A stretch of 64,000 bases of DNA, taken from positions 1-64,000 of the forward strand of contig NHZP01000104.1 of the NCBI GenBank assembly GCA_003313425.1. Direction: 5' to 3'. Positions 45,500-56,290 of this stretch are shown here, piece after piece (position 1 is the stretch's first letter; each line of letters starts with the position of its first letter). This DNA comes from Pseudopyrenochaeta lycopersici. Lineage: Eukaryota; Ascomycota; Dothideomycetes; Pleosporales; Pseudopyrenochaetaceae. Made by a program: the position numbers and the translations under genes. The notes below the pieces were generated by a model. That model was given only the letters and a program-made list of their open reading frames with translations. It had not been told where the DNA came from and did no database searches.

Positions 45500-47040
45500 A
45501 AAGGTAGGTAGAGGAATTTAAGATAGTAGGCTTTAGGAGGTAGGATATTAAGGGCAGGTAGATAGTAAGGAGGAGCTAGGTAGATAGATAGGAGAGGTAT
45601 ATCAAGATAGGCGGATTTTTAAGCATATTACTAGTAAAGGAGTAGCTAGTATTATATATAGTATCTTAGAAGAGGAAAGAAAGAAATAGATATAATTTAT
45701 ATAGTATTTATAAAAGAATAGTTAACTAGTTTAAATAAGAAAAAAGAAGAAGAAAGTAAAGTAATTTAATATAAGATATTAGAAAGAGAGTAAATAATAG
45801 ATAGCTGTATTTAATAAGAAAAAGAAGAAAGAGAGTAAAGTAATTTAATATAAGATATTAGAAAGAAAGTTAAGAATAGCTAGCTACTTTAAATAATATA
45901 TAGAATAGCTATAATTAGGTTAATTTTTAGAAAAATTAAGTTTATATATAAGTTTTAGTAGAAAATACTATATAAATAATAATAGTAAGAAGCTATAGTA
46001 TATAAAACTATTCTAGAAATATAGTAGTATAACTTTTATAGTAGTATAACTTTTCTAGTAGTATAATAAAAGGTTATTAAAATATAATAGTTAAAAGATA
46101 AAAAGAAAAGAAGAAGAAAAGTATTAGACTTAATAATTAATAATAATATAGTAAAGAATAGTTTTTAAAGTAAAGTAAATAAAATAGTAGTAAAGAGGAA
46201 TATAGTAAGTAAAGTTATAGTAAGTAAAGCAGAAGTAAGTAAAGTAGAAGATAAAATAGTAGTATATAAGATAGTAGGAAGTAAGATAGTAGAAAATAAG
46301 ATAGTAAGTTAAATTATAGCTAAAGTAGTAGTAAGTAAAAGAGTAGATAATATAGTAGTAGGTAATATAGTAGATAAAGTAGTAGATAGGAAAGTAGTAG
46401 GTAAAGTAGTTAATAAGTAAGTAGGTAAAATAAAAGTATATAAAGTAGTAGTAAAAGAAGTAAAAGTAAATAATAGGTTAGTAGTATTAATAGGAAAAAA
46501 GAAGAGGAAAGTAAAATAATTAAAACATAGTATAAAGACGAGTAAATAATAAGTAATTATAATTAAAAGAAAGAGGTTAAAAAGAGTAAAGTAATAAAAG
46601 ATAAGTTAAAAAGTGGAAAGTAATAAAATAGAGGTTAAAGAAGAATAGATAGTAAGTAAGTAGTATTACTTAGAAAAAAAAAAGATAGTATAATAATATA
46701 AAAGAGTATAGTATATAGAGTTATTATAAGTAATAGAGTAGATAGTATAGTAGAAGTAATATTATAAAAGTTTAGAATTTAATAAGAATAAAATAGTAGG
46801 AATAGTTTTAAAGTTAATAAGAATAATAAAAGTAAGTAGTAAGTAGTTAAAGACTAAGTAGTAAATAGTATTATAAAAAAAATAAAAGTAAAGTAATATA
46901 ATATAGTAGAGAAGAATAGTAAGTTATAAGTAATAGAGTAGGTAGTATAGTAGAAGTAGTAAAATTAAGATTTAGCATTTTAAGAAAATAGGACAGTAGA
47001 AATAGTTTTAAATTTATTAAGAAATATTATTTAAAGTTAG
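45500..47040. repeat. Purine-rich, AT-rich low-complexity region
   Basis: The plus strand is almost entirely A, G and T, built from AGTAGTAAGTAAAGTAGTAG-like motifs with a ~10-20-bp rhythm and little C. No gene is visible. It could be an old tandem array after extreme strand-asymmetric decay. Confidence 0.65.
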
Positions 47041-47950
47041 TATAAGTAGATAGTAGTAGGTAGAAAGTAGTTTTATGTTATTAAGGTTAAAAAAAGGAAA
47101 GTAATAGAATATAGTATAAGAGTAGAAAGATAGTAGGTATATAGTTTATAGTTTTAGTTAGTTAAAAAAGAGATTAGTAATTTAATATAGTATAGAAGGA
47201 GATAGATAGTAGAGTTTTAGTTTGTAGTTTTATAGAGTTAAGAGTTAAGAAAACAAAGTAATAGTATAGAAGTAATAGTATAGAAGTAATAGTATAGAGG
47301 TAGATAAATAGTAAGGTTTTAGTAAGTAGTATTATAGAGAAAAGAAAAAGAAGAGTAAAGTAATTATATAAAGTATTAAGGGAGATAAATAGTAGGGATT
47401 CGATAACTAGTTTTATAGGAGTAAGAGTTAGGAGAGTAAAGTAATAGAATATAGTATAGAGAGAGAAAGACAGTAGAGATTTGCTAACCGCTTTTATAGA
47501 GATAAGAAAGAGGAGAGCGAAGTAATACGATAGAGTATAGAGAGAGAAAGATAGTAGAGATTTAGTAACTAGTTTTATAGAGTTATAAAAGAGGAGAGTA
47601 AAGTAATATAATATAGTATAGAGAGAGTAAGGTAGTAGGGATTCGCTAACCGCTATTATTTAGTTAAGGGTTAAGGGAGTAAAGTAATATAATATAGTAT
47701 AGAGAGAGAAAGATAGTAGAGATTTAGTAACTAGTTTTATAGAGTTATAAAAGAGGAGAGTAAAGTAATAGAATATAGTATAGAGAGAGTAAGGTAGTAG
47801 GGGTTCGGTAACTGGTTTTATAGGGTAAGAAAGGGGGGAGTAAAGTAATAAGGTATAGTATAAAGAGGGAAAGATAGCAGAGATTCGCTAACTGGTTTTA
47901 TTTAGGCAAGAAAGAGGAGAGCAAAGCGATAGAATATAGTATTAAAGAAA
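47041..47950. repeat. ~81-bp tandem repeat array
   Basis: Recurring blocks contain AGATAGTAGAGATTTAGTAAC, a TTTTATAG segment, GGAGAGTAAAGTAATA and GAATATAGTATAGAGAGAG. Clear block starts are near 47385, 47469, 47549, 47628, 47711, 47789 and 47873, a period of about 78-84 bp. Copies differ mainly by transitions. It is satellite-like and adjoins the helicase relic, as subtelomeric repeats often do. Confidence 0.75.
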
Positions 47951-48000
47951 GATTGTGGGGTGTGAACAGGTGTATGGGGTTCGGGTTAGGGCTAGAATTT

Positions 48001-48300
48001 TTGCCCCTGGGGGTGAAACCTCTTCTAATAGTAAGTTTAACGAATAAAAATTCTTGCCCCTGGGGGTAAAACCTCTAATAATAATAAGTTTAACGAATAA
48101 AAATTCTTGCCCCTGGGGGTAAAACCTCTTATAGCGATAAGTTTAACAAGTAGAAATTCTTGCCTCTAGGGGTAAAACCTCTTACAGCGATAAGTTTAAT
48201 AAGTAGAAATTCTTGCCCCTAGGGGTAAAACCTCTTATAGTAATAAGTTTAACAAGTAGAAATTCTTGCCTTAGGGGTTGAAACCTCTTATAACGGTAAG
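48001..48300. repeat. 53-bp tandem array with CCCCTAGGGG-like palindromes
   Basis: Six units are marked by TTGCCCC(T/A)(G/A)GGGGT-AAACCTC, starting at 48001, 48053, 48107, 48160, 48213 and 48266 (period about 53 bp). Each contains the palindromic core and a following AAGTTTAAC(G/A)A motif. The organisation resembles an iteron array. Confidence 0.85.
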
Positions 48301-48840
48301 AAAAGTAATAGTAAGAAAAGGTAGGTGCATAGTTGTATTTCTACAGCCTTGCGACTTAGTGCAGCGTGTGACAGCTAAGTTCGTTTACCCCTAGGGGCTA
48401 AAACTAGCCTAACTGAGATTTGTTAGGTCACGTCTAGTCCTTTACACCTAGGGGCAAGATGCGCTATTAGTATAAAGCCCGCTCTCCTAAATTCTATTAC
48501 CTTATCCTCTTAGAATACTAATAATAAAGCGTAAATCTAACTCTTAACCTATAAAGTTAGTAAAACAACCCTAAATCCGCGAAAATAATTCTACGCGAAG
48601 TAGGCCGCTATCTACCTTTTAAGACGTAGAATCTGCACGTATTTAAGCTGAACTATATTATTTGGCAACTGTATAATTTCCTATTAATGCGCTTATACTA
48701 ACCTAGAGTATTAGCACGAATAGACCTATAGACTATAAGCATATCTAAACGTTATGTCGCATATTTATACAAAATAGCGGGGTTAAACGTAAATTGTGGG
48801 ATAATCGTCTTCTAGTCTTATGTATATAGTAAGAGGTAGA
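48301..48840. other. Spacer with two CCCCTAGGGG palindromes
   Basis: Palindromic cores occur at 48386-48400 and 48443-48458. The rest is decayed sequence without a secure frame and precedes the first long ORF of the right-hand block. Confidence 0.5.
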
Positions 48841-48849
48841 GAGAATAAT

Positions 48850-51115
48850 AAGCTACCTTAAAGAGAAAGAATTAGATTGAGATAGTGCGGCTGGGGCAGG
48901 CTTAGTAACACTAGAATAGCTTTCATTTAACGACTGGACTTCAGTAAATAGAGGAATAGCTGAACTTATAGCTAGTTAATATCGCGCAGATGCCTTAAGG
49001 GAATACGTACGCTGGACGGGTTCTAGTAATAAAGAATTGTGGTGGGTCTGCGACATCTATAATAAAGGTATACATCCTACCTAGCTTACTCTATTTATAT
49101 AAGTAATAATATAAAGTAGACACTTTACTGTACGGCCTTAATATAAAGCTTTGAGTGAATTGACGCGACCTAACGCTACAAGATACCTATAGTTAAATAT
49201 GGAGATAATTAGCTGCAATGTCTACTGTAGACGATAGCCTATTTTAAGGAACTAACTCTTAGATAGAGCGCAAGATGCTTAAGGCCCTTAGGCTTAGTAG
49301 CCTAGTTAAGTTTCCTATCTGTTAACTGGTTACGCTTTGGAAGAATGCTAATTGGAGGTCTATGATTACACGCTAGTGTGAGACTACACTTGGTTAAGCT
49401 ACATTTACAATCTTAACGTAGGAGTAGATAGTAAGCTGTAGAATGGATGATGTAAGTCTATAAAATAATGCGTATATATAAAATATACTAAGCAGAGAGT
49501 CTCTAGTATTAGTTTACTACCTTTAACTATGTGCTTGACGTTATTTTACAGCTATCTAATAGTAACCCTGAATATGTTACTACCGCTAACTAGATTAAGC
49601 TAGCGGATCTTCCGCGAGACTGTACAATTAAAAACGTGTAGGAGCTATTCTACCTAAGTTAAGAGGGTAGCTATAATATTAATTACTTAGGAAGCTAGAG
49701 AGATAGCTTCTTAGCCACACTTAATAGTAAAGCTTATTACTACGCCTACAAACTTATAGCTTTTGCCATAGATGTTTCGTTTCTAGATATGCACACGCTC
49801 CTTAAAACTATAAAAGAGGATAGAAGAATTATAATGTAAGTCCTGTCTTATGTAGTACTGTGGCTGAACTCTAATCCTACTAAGGTTAGTAATCGTAAGA
49901 ATAATAAGCCCTCTCTTTAGAGAGACTTCCTTCTAGCTTTAAAGAATTACTAGAGCAAGTAAGCAGAAAAATAATCTGTTATGCTTAAACGTAAAGTGTT
50001 AGATTTTGTAAGGGGATATATTACCTAATTTAAGGACCCTGCGACTAATACCTATCTTAATTAATTTCCAGCTAACAGCGGCGATTATTACTTAAGGCGA
50101 TTCACGAACGAGCCCTAGAGGAGTTTACTAAGCATTGTATAAGATACCCTAGGTCTAAACTTCCTAAGCTAAAAATTTCTCTCTCTTAGCCCTCGCGATT
50201 ATAATAAAGCTGCCCCTAGGGCTGGATTTACTATTGCAAAGGCTATATGTGCGTTAATAGATCGCATACCTGAAGTAGCACGGAACCCTGCTCTTAACAG
50301 TAAGCAGGCGCTTAAAGCACTACGTTCTAAGCTTAGTTTATTAGTAGAGGATTAGGTGGCTTAGTATTCCCAAGACACGTTTAATGCGCAATTAGACAGA
50401 GATATAACGCTATAGGCAGTATCTTTAGAGCGGTTAGCGCGTAGTAGGGACGAGAACTAGGCGAGTCTATTCTGATTGGCAGCAGACTTCGAGCGAGAGA
50501 CCTATAAACGATCATCCTCGCCTACTGTAGCGCGCTCTATATGCCCTCCTGCTGTTTCCCCTATTAACAGAGCCACGAGTCTACATAGGGTAGTAGAAGA
50601 TACAGATAGGCGTAGCTAAAATCGCGACAGCGAGTGTTGAAAAAAGACGTAAGGGTAAGAGAACATAGGTTACAAAGGGGCTGTAACTGGCCGTAGCCGT
50701 TCTAAGTATATTAACTTTCGCGAAATTACGGCTAAAGACGTAATAGAAATAAGGAAATTATACTGCTAAAGGAAATCTAAGCCTTAACTCGTGCCCTTAC
50801 GCTCGCCCCTCCTTTCTTAGCGTAAGGATAAGCTTAAAAAGCTAATAACTCTACTTATTATACTGAGCGCACAGCAAACTACTACTTATAGAGCCGGCTC
50901 CTCTTAGAGGCGTAGCCCTGCTGCTTAATCTAGCTCTGCAGCGTAAGAATAATAGAAATAAGGTAGTTTCTAGAGTCCTATAGATTAGGCTATAATCTGC
51001 CTACAAATAGAATAGATAAGACGGGGAACGTATAGGCCTATAGAAAGCGTAGCAGCGTGCTTAATTATTTCTAATTAGCTCTCTAGTTAGAGATTACGAA
51101 CGTAATTTCCTACAC
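48850..51115 (+). pseudogene. Long unrecognised ORF A
   Basis: The plus-strand reading is broken only by TAG/TAA and one apparent frame change near 49530. Segments include YRADALREYVRWTGSSNKEL near 48980, LSELTRPNATRYL near 49155, NINYLGSQRDSFLATLNSKA near 49676 (with decayed Gln) and RSICPPAVSPINRATSLHRV near 50535. A TGA at 50637 is followed by more sequence in frame. The composition is that of an ordinary soluble protein with a basic C-terminus. I recognise no domain. The frame change may be an intron or an indel. Confidence 0.5.
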
Positions 51116-51127
51116 TAACGCCTCTTT

Positions 51128-51196
51128 TTACCCCTAGGGGTTAAAGAGCTAGTGCGCTTAGCGTGTTCAGTACGTGTAGTTTCACCCCCAGGGGTA
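51128..51196. promoter_or_regulatory. Two palindromes in the ORF A/ORF B intergenic region
   Basis: The first is the core of a near-perfect 27-bp palindrome (CTCTTTTTACCCC, TAGGGGTTAAAGAG), centred near 51136. The second (CACCCCCAGGGGTAG) lies near 51183. Both carry the same core as the 53-bp array. Their place 70-140 bp upstream of the ORF B ATG suggests operator-like binding sites. Confidence 0.55.
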
Positions 51197-51269
51197 GAAC
51201 AATATTAACTATTGTAATAATTATCTTAGAGACTTAAATAAATAATCTACGCAGACTAACCTTTCTTCT

Positions 51270-54200
51270 ATGACTATAGCTAAATTATTTAACGATGTAC
51301 TTACTAACAACGAATTTAATAATTATCTCTTTAATTCTTAAGATATTAGCTGTGATGAGCTTTTCAACCTACACTAAGACGAGACGATAGCTAGCAGCGG
51401 AGGCTCGCAGCATGAAGACTCTTTCTCCCCTCCTAAAGATTAGAGCAACGTTGATTTGGATTCTAATAATAAGGATAGACTACACGGGTATTCTGAATTA
51501 GAAGGTGCTAGTAGAGACGATACTGCTACAGCAGGTGAGGAGTATTTATAGAGGATTGACTATTCTAGTGGTGATTATAGGTTAAAGGGTAGGCACTCTT
51601 ATTCTCTATATACTGTAGAGCTAATTAGTGTTAGACAAGATATAGCCTAGCACTTTATTGCGAACACTGAAGCTCCTGACTTTAACGCTGTGTAAGCACT
51701 TGACATGCTGTATAGGCTCTATACTATGGACTATGGCAGCAGGAAAGCAGGCTTAAGAGCGGCTGATGTTAGCGATGACTATCTCCCAGTCTTCTTCCTT
51801 AACTATATTAGTATTATTGGCTGGCTACTTAAACTACTTACTAGGCAGACTAACTGATTCTTTAATAACGTTACCGTTTCATTTTAGAACTAGCAGGCGT
51901 CTTATTCTAGAAAGCATATTCATAGGCTGAATTTTAGTTTAGAATATTGAACGTTTCGGCTAGTAACAGCGGCGACGAGGGAGGCTTGGTTTATTGTAAT
52001 GCACCCTATCCACCCAACCGTTACCAAGCTCTGTTCCTCTTAATAAGGACGACAGCAGCAGGAGAAGTTATTTTAGTCTAGCGCCCTGCAAACCCACTAT
52101 GCTTAAGCATTATTATTATATATTAAGGATGTGTTTCTCGTTAGCGAGCTTCTTAGCGAGGGGGTAGAGCCTTCGTGGAATCTTAATAGGTTAATCTCCT
52201 AGACGATCACCTCCAATAAATAGACTGCTTTCCAGAGACTTTTCATAGAGAGCTAGAGAGATTTTGTGGAATAACACTCTTTTAACGCCTTCTGGACTAA
52301 GAACTAGCCAGCCTTCTATGCCTATGATTACGGGGCTAATATCAAGATTGACGTCACTAGGCAGCTACATACGCTTCTAAAGGAAACCCGCCTAAGACCT
52401 CTGGATAATTTAGAATCTAATAAGGAAGGAGGAAATATAGAGGAAGAACAAGGATAAGACTTAGAATCTTGGCTGGGCATAGGAGTAGGCTCAGTTGTAA
52501 GCACTAGGGATGATCACTAGGCTTTGTACACCAAGGGTTTTGACTAGCTACAGACTGAACTGGAGCATAAATATGAACTAGATTATATTAACTCTATTTC
52601 TTATGCCCTTGCCGTTAATATACATTGCCTTAATACCTCGTCGCCTGATTTAGAATATAAGTCCGCGCTCTGCCTTCTTGCTAATCGCAATGCTGTTGCT
52701 GGCGAGTATAAGCGAAGCCGGGACTTTTCCTTCTATCTATTAGCATTCCATCCAGTGTATAGTAATTTTACCTCTCTACGCCCGCCTTCCTTCTTATTAG
52801 ATAATTTACTTATAGTTATAAAAGATAATATAAGCTTCTAGAACTAGGGCGCTAATATCCTTTCCTTTAGGTACTTCTAGGGGTACTCTAATATTAAGCG
52901 TTTAATTCGCTACTATCTAGACAATCTTCTTACTAACAAAGGGTTTACTACAGCTGCCCTTACGCTCTTTATATCTAACGTAAATACTGCTAAGATTAAA
53001 GCTAAGCAACAGCGACTTCTTTAGCGTGTACATGGCGAGCTCTCGCTAGGCGATCTAGAATCGTCTAAGCTGTTTGCCTGTAAACGGCAGCGAATAGAAG
53101 CAGCTATTACGTAAGAGGAACTAGCTTTCTGTATAGAGTAGGTGGTGTCTATAAATATCTGCTGTCTCGTCCGCAAGCGCCGCTAATTTAATATAGTGCT
53201 GCGACCTATCTTCTAGCTTATGTAGTTCTTCTTAAAGGAGAAGTAACTGTATGTCTACATGTTGCGATACTTCTAACCTTCTATTTTCCCTAAAGTTTTA
53301 AGCTTGTTTGCTAGAGTCTTCGGGCTTGCAATAGATAAGATGTATTAACGGTTTAAAGCGAGCGGCTGTAAGGGGCTTAATTTAGCCCTGTCTAAAGGTG
53401 TCGCAGTGCTAGACTAGCTTAGAAGCTATTACTTTACAGGGTTAGGGAAAGTTTTAATAGGTTTAGTGTTGGGCCCTCTAGGGACGTTTAATAGCATTAA
53501 GAAGGGGGCATAGCTGTATATTGCGCTGCGTATGCTAGACCTGCGCGATAGTGCGGGGGAGCTTAATATTATAAAATAGCTACGGACTAAGGATGGTCAG
53601 CCTATTCTAATGCACATAGCCTCTCTTTTATACTACTACGGGCCTGAAGTTGCTGCTAGTCGCTATAGTTAGCTGTAGTTCTGAGAGCTTAGGGGTAGGT
53701 CCATACGCGGGCTAAATAGCGCAGTACGGTTTCTTAAGGAGGTATTTTGTGACCTATAGATACTAGAAATAAAGGCATTTATTAGCTACTAAGTTAAGCG
53801 GTAACTTAATAAGAGTGTAAGAGCGGGTAGTATATTAAGCTAGGATTTAGCGTCTGCGCAGCGTTAGCAGACAGTTTTGCAAGACTAGATACAGGCTGAG
53901 AATCCTTTTAGGTAGCGGTAGGTAACAATACTTACGCTCCTGTTCAGACGCTGATCGTGCTTTAGGAGCTATGAAACGCTTGTACTACTAGCAGCTGGAG
54001 CTACAGCTCCTATACTGGAGTCTATTCCTACCAAGACGCGGAGAGATTTTACAGAAGAGCTCTATTAAGCCTGTATTGATATGAAGCAGACTATAAAGGA
54101 AGTATTGTTGTCTCTTTACTCCACGTGGATTTGGATTATTTAGGCCGTAATTAGGTATACTAACACTAGCTATGTTATAAAGGAACAGTAGGTTAGTAGG

Positions 54201-54900
54201 CTCGCGGCGGCGATGCTTTCTAATTATATTAAGTGGATTCCAGGGTCTTACCGTTCCAAGTTGACGCATTAAAAAGTAATTATGCTTGTCAGAATTGCGC
54301 CGTCTAGGTTAGCGTTAGCAGCTAGGCCTAGCAGCCTTAAGCGTGCTGCTATTAAGGCGGACCAGCGGCCGATTTATACAGGGAAGAAGCGTAAGATTGA
54401 CTTTAGCTGTTCTATCCTATTTACTAGCGTCCCTATAATAGTAGAGAAGAGATTTACTAAACAAGTAGAGTAGTTTTAAAGGAGTAATTTAATAATCTTA
54501 GAGTACTATTAGGTAGCACGGAATTACTTGGTGCAGTGTCTAGGGGATCCTCTTTGTGATTTAATGTTAATAATAGTGTTAACTATCTACGCTTTATCAG
54601 TTACACCTTGCGTACTACTAAATACACGTAGTTTTAATAAAGGTGCTAAAAGGGATCTAGAGTTATTAGCAGCTAACCTTGTAACTTAGATACTCTAGTT
54701 TTTTAAGCTAGACGCATTTCTGTAGAAAGAAGATAATAGAATAGTGCTTCGTATTCTAGAAATAACGAAAAAGATTAGTAAGTTAGACGTTAGGATGCTT
54801 TAGAGTAGTAGCTAATATAGTTTACGATGCTAATAGAGCATAAAGGTGTTAGTAACTAATTTCTATAGGAGTTAGGGTAGGTAGAAGTAATAGGAAGCTA
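51270..54900 (+). pseudogene. Long unrecognised ORF B (about 1,100-1,200 codons)
   Basis: It starts at ATG 51270 (MTIAKLFNDVLTNNEFNNYL) and stays in one frame to beyond 54473, interrupted by TAG/TAA at likely Gln/Trp codons. The N-terminus is acidic and Ser-rich. Later segments include SYALAVNIHCLNTSSPDLEY near 52600, VLIGLVLGPLGTFNSIKKGA near 53455 and LVRIAPSRLALAARPSSLKR near 54285, the last in an undecayed basic region. No catalytic motif is recognised. Position next to ORF A and shared flanking palindromes suggest both belong to one large element. Confidence 0.5.
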
Positions 54901-55855
54901 GGACAGCCCTTAAAATAATAAGGTAAAGCTGTAGGCAGAGCAGGAGCTGATAGGGTTGCAGAGGGAACTTTTAGGGTTAAGGAAGGACGCAGATAGGTTT
55001 ATTAGGCGGATTTTCTGTAGCCATAATCGGGCGTGGGTTAAGCGATGCTCGTCAATTATAAGAGAGATCGACTAAGGATGTTAGTATCGCCTGTTCCTTA
55101 TTAATAAGCCGTTTAAGTAAATTACTAAGACTGCCTATCTAAAATCGCGCACACTGCAGTAACTATCTTCTATCTAGTAAGAGTAGAGGCTAATTAGACG
55201 CTGGCGGCCTCGCAGGAGGCTTAATAGATGCTGAGAGGGGTATATGTAGTTTGGGAGTGTTGCTAAATCTAGAGACAGAAAATTCAGGCGGCTAGTCTGA
55301 AGGTTAAGTAGATAGCCATAAACTAGGTCTTGCTTTTACTAGGCTAGTAGGTAAAGATGTAAAAATAGGTATTAATAGTCTTTTAGGTTCCTCTGCTACG
55401 ACGTAATTACGCGAAAAAAATAGTCCTAAATTATTTTAGCATCGCAGTTCCTTAGAGTATGCAAATATATATAGATAGAAAGAGCTTTTACCTGTTCTCT
55501 AATGATTAGTAGCTATTATCTGCAGCTGTATTTTTAGGATGGGCTCCTAAGTGGCAAAGGCTGAGTCTAACTAGAAAGCCTTGCTAAAGTACAAGATACT
55601 ATTATTATCCTGCTGCTAAATATAAACGTCTATAGGCAGGATATTTAGGTGCAAGCATCCGCGGCTTATAAAGTCTTTAGGTCTGGTCTTAAGCGAAGAC
55701 TATACAAGGAGGATTATCTACAATATGCTTGTAAGGCTATGCTGTGTAATTTAAACAGCTGCTAATACAGTAAGAGCTGCAAAAAGCTAGACAAGAGGCG
55801 TGCTGTGTAGTAACTCGCTGTAATTCTTGTTCTTGTTCTCGTTCTCGCTGCTAAA
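54901..55855. other. Decayed sequence after ORF B
   Basis: Short plus-strand readable pieces (RFIRRIFCSHNRAWVKRCSS near 54995, RRWRPRRRLN near 55195) may be a frameshifted C-terminus of ORF B. Beyond 55250 no consistent frame is seen. Confidence 0.35.
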
Positions 55856-56290
55856 GTCTACAGTAATATTTATAGCTGGCCTTGTTAAAGTTGTAGACGT
55901 CCTGATTAAGGATGCTGTACTTAGCCTTTGTCTCCTCTACACGCTTAAACTAGCAGCTAATTAGGATTGGATCTTTACATAGAGCTCTCTGCCTGTTGTA
56001 CGCTCAATTGAAACGCGTCGTAAGACTGCCTGTACGCTTGATAAAATTACATGGCTAGTGGACGCCAACCTGACCTGCGCCGCGCCCAGCCAGCAGGTGA
56101 TTAGCTATATCACGTACAGCTGCGTACGTAGGGGCAAATCTATGTTGATCGAGGTCAAGTATATGTCTGATAATCACCTCCTCCTCTAGCTGGGTAAGCG
56201 TCTTTGAGTTGGGCTGGCAATCGCGTTGGGCAGGCTTGCCAGCGCGTTGGTCGCGTAGCGTCATTCGAGGGATAGTAAACGTACGAGCAG
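55856..56290 (-). pseudogene. Fot1/pogo-type transposase, N-terminal fragment
   Basis: From ATG 56264 the minus strand encodes MTLRDQRAGKP, then TQLEEEVIIRHILDLD, FAPTYAAVRDIAN and GRGAGQVGVH, the N-terminal and CENP-B helix-turn-helix part of fungal pogo/Fot1 transposases. After one TAG (Trp expected) it continues with FIKRTGSLTTRF, RALCKDPILIS, VEETKAKYSILNQDVYNFN, and stops just before the first catalytic Asp region. The whole DDE domain is missing. It is less decayed than its surroundings and belongs to a different subgroup from the element at 10.2-11.6 kb. Confidence 0.82.

Noticed and set aside
48001..48300. 53-bp array as a CRISPR
   Set aside because: Units are contiguous near-identical repeats without unique spacers, in a fungal context.
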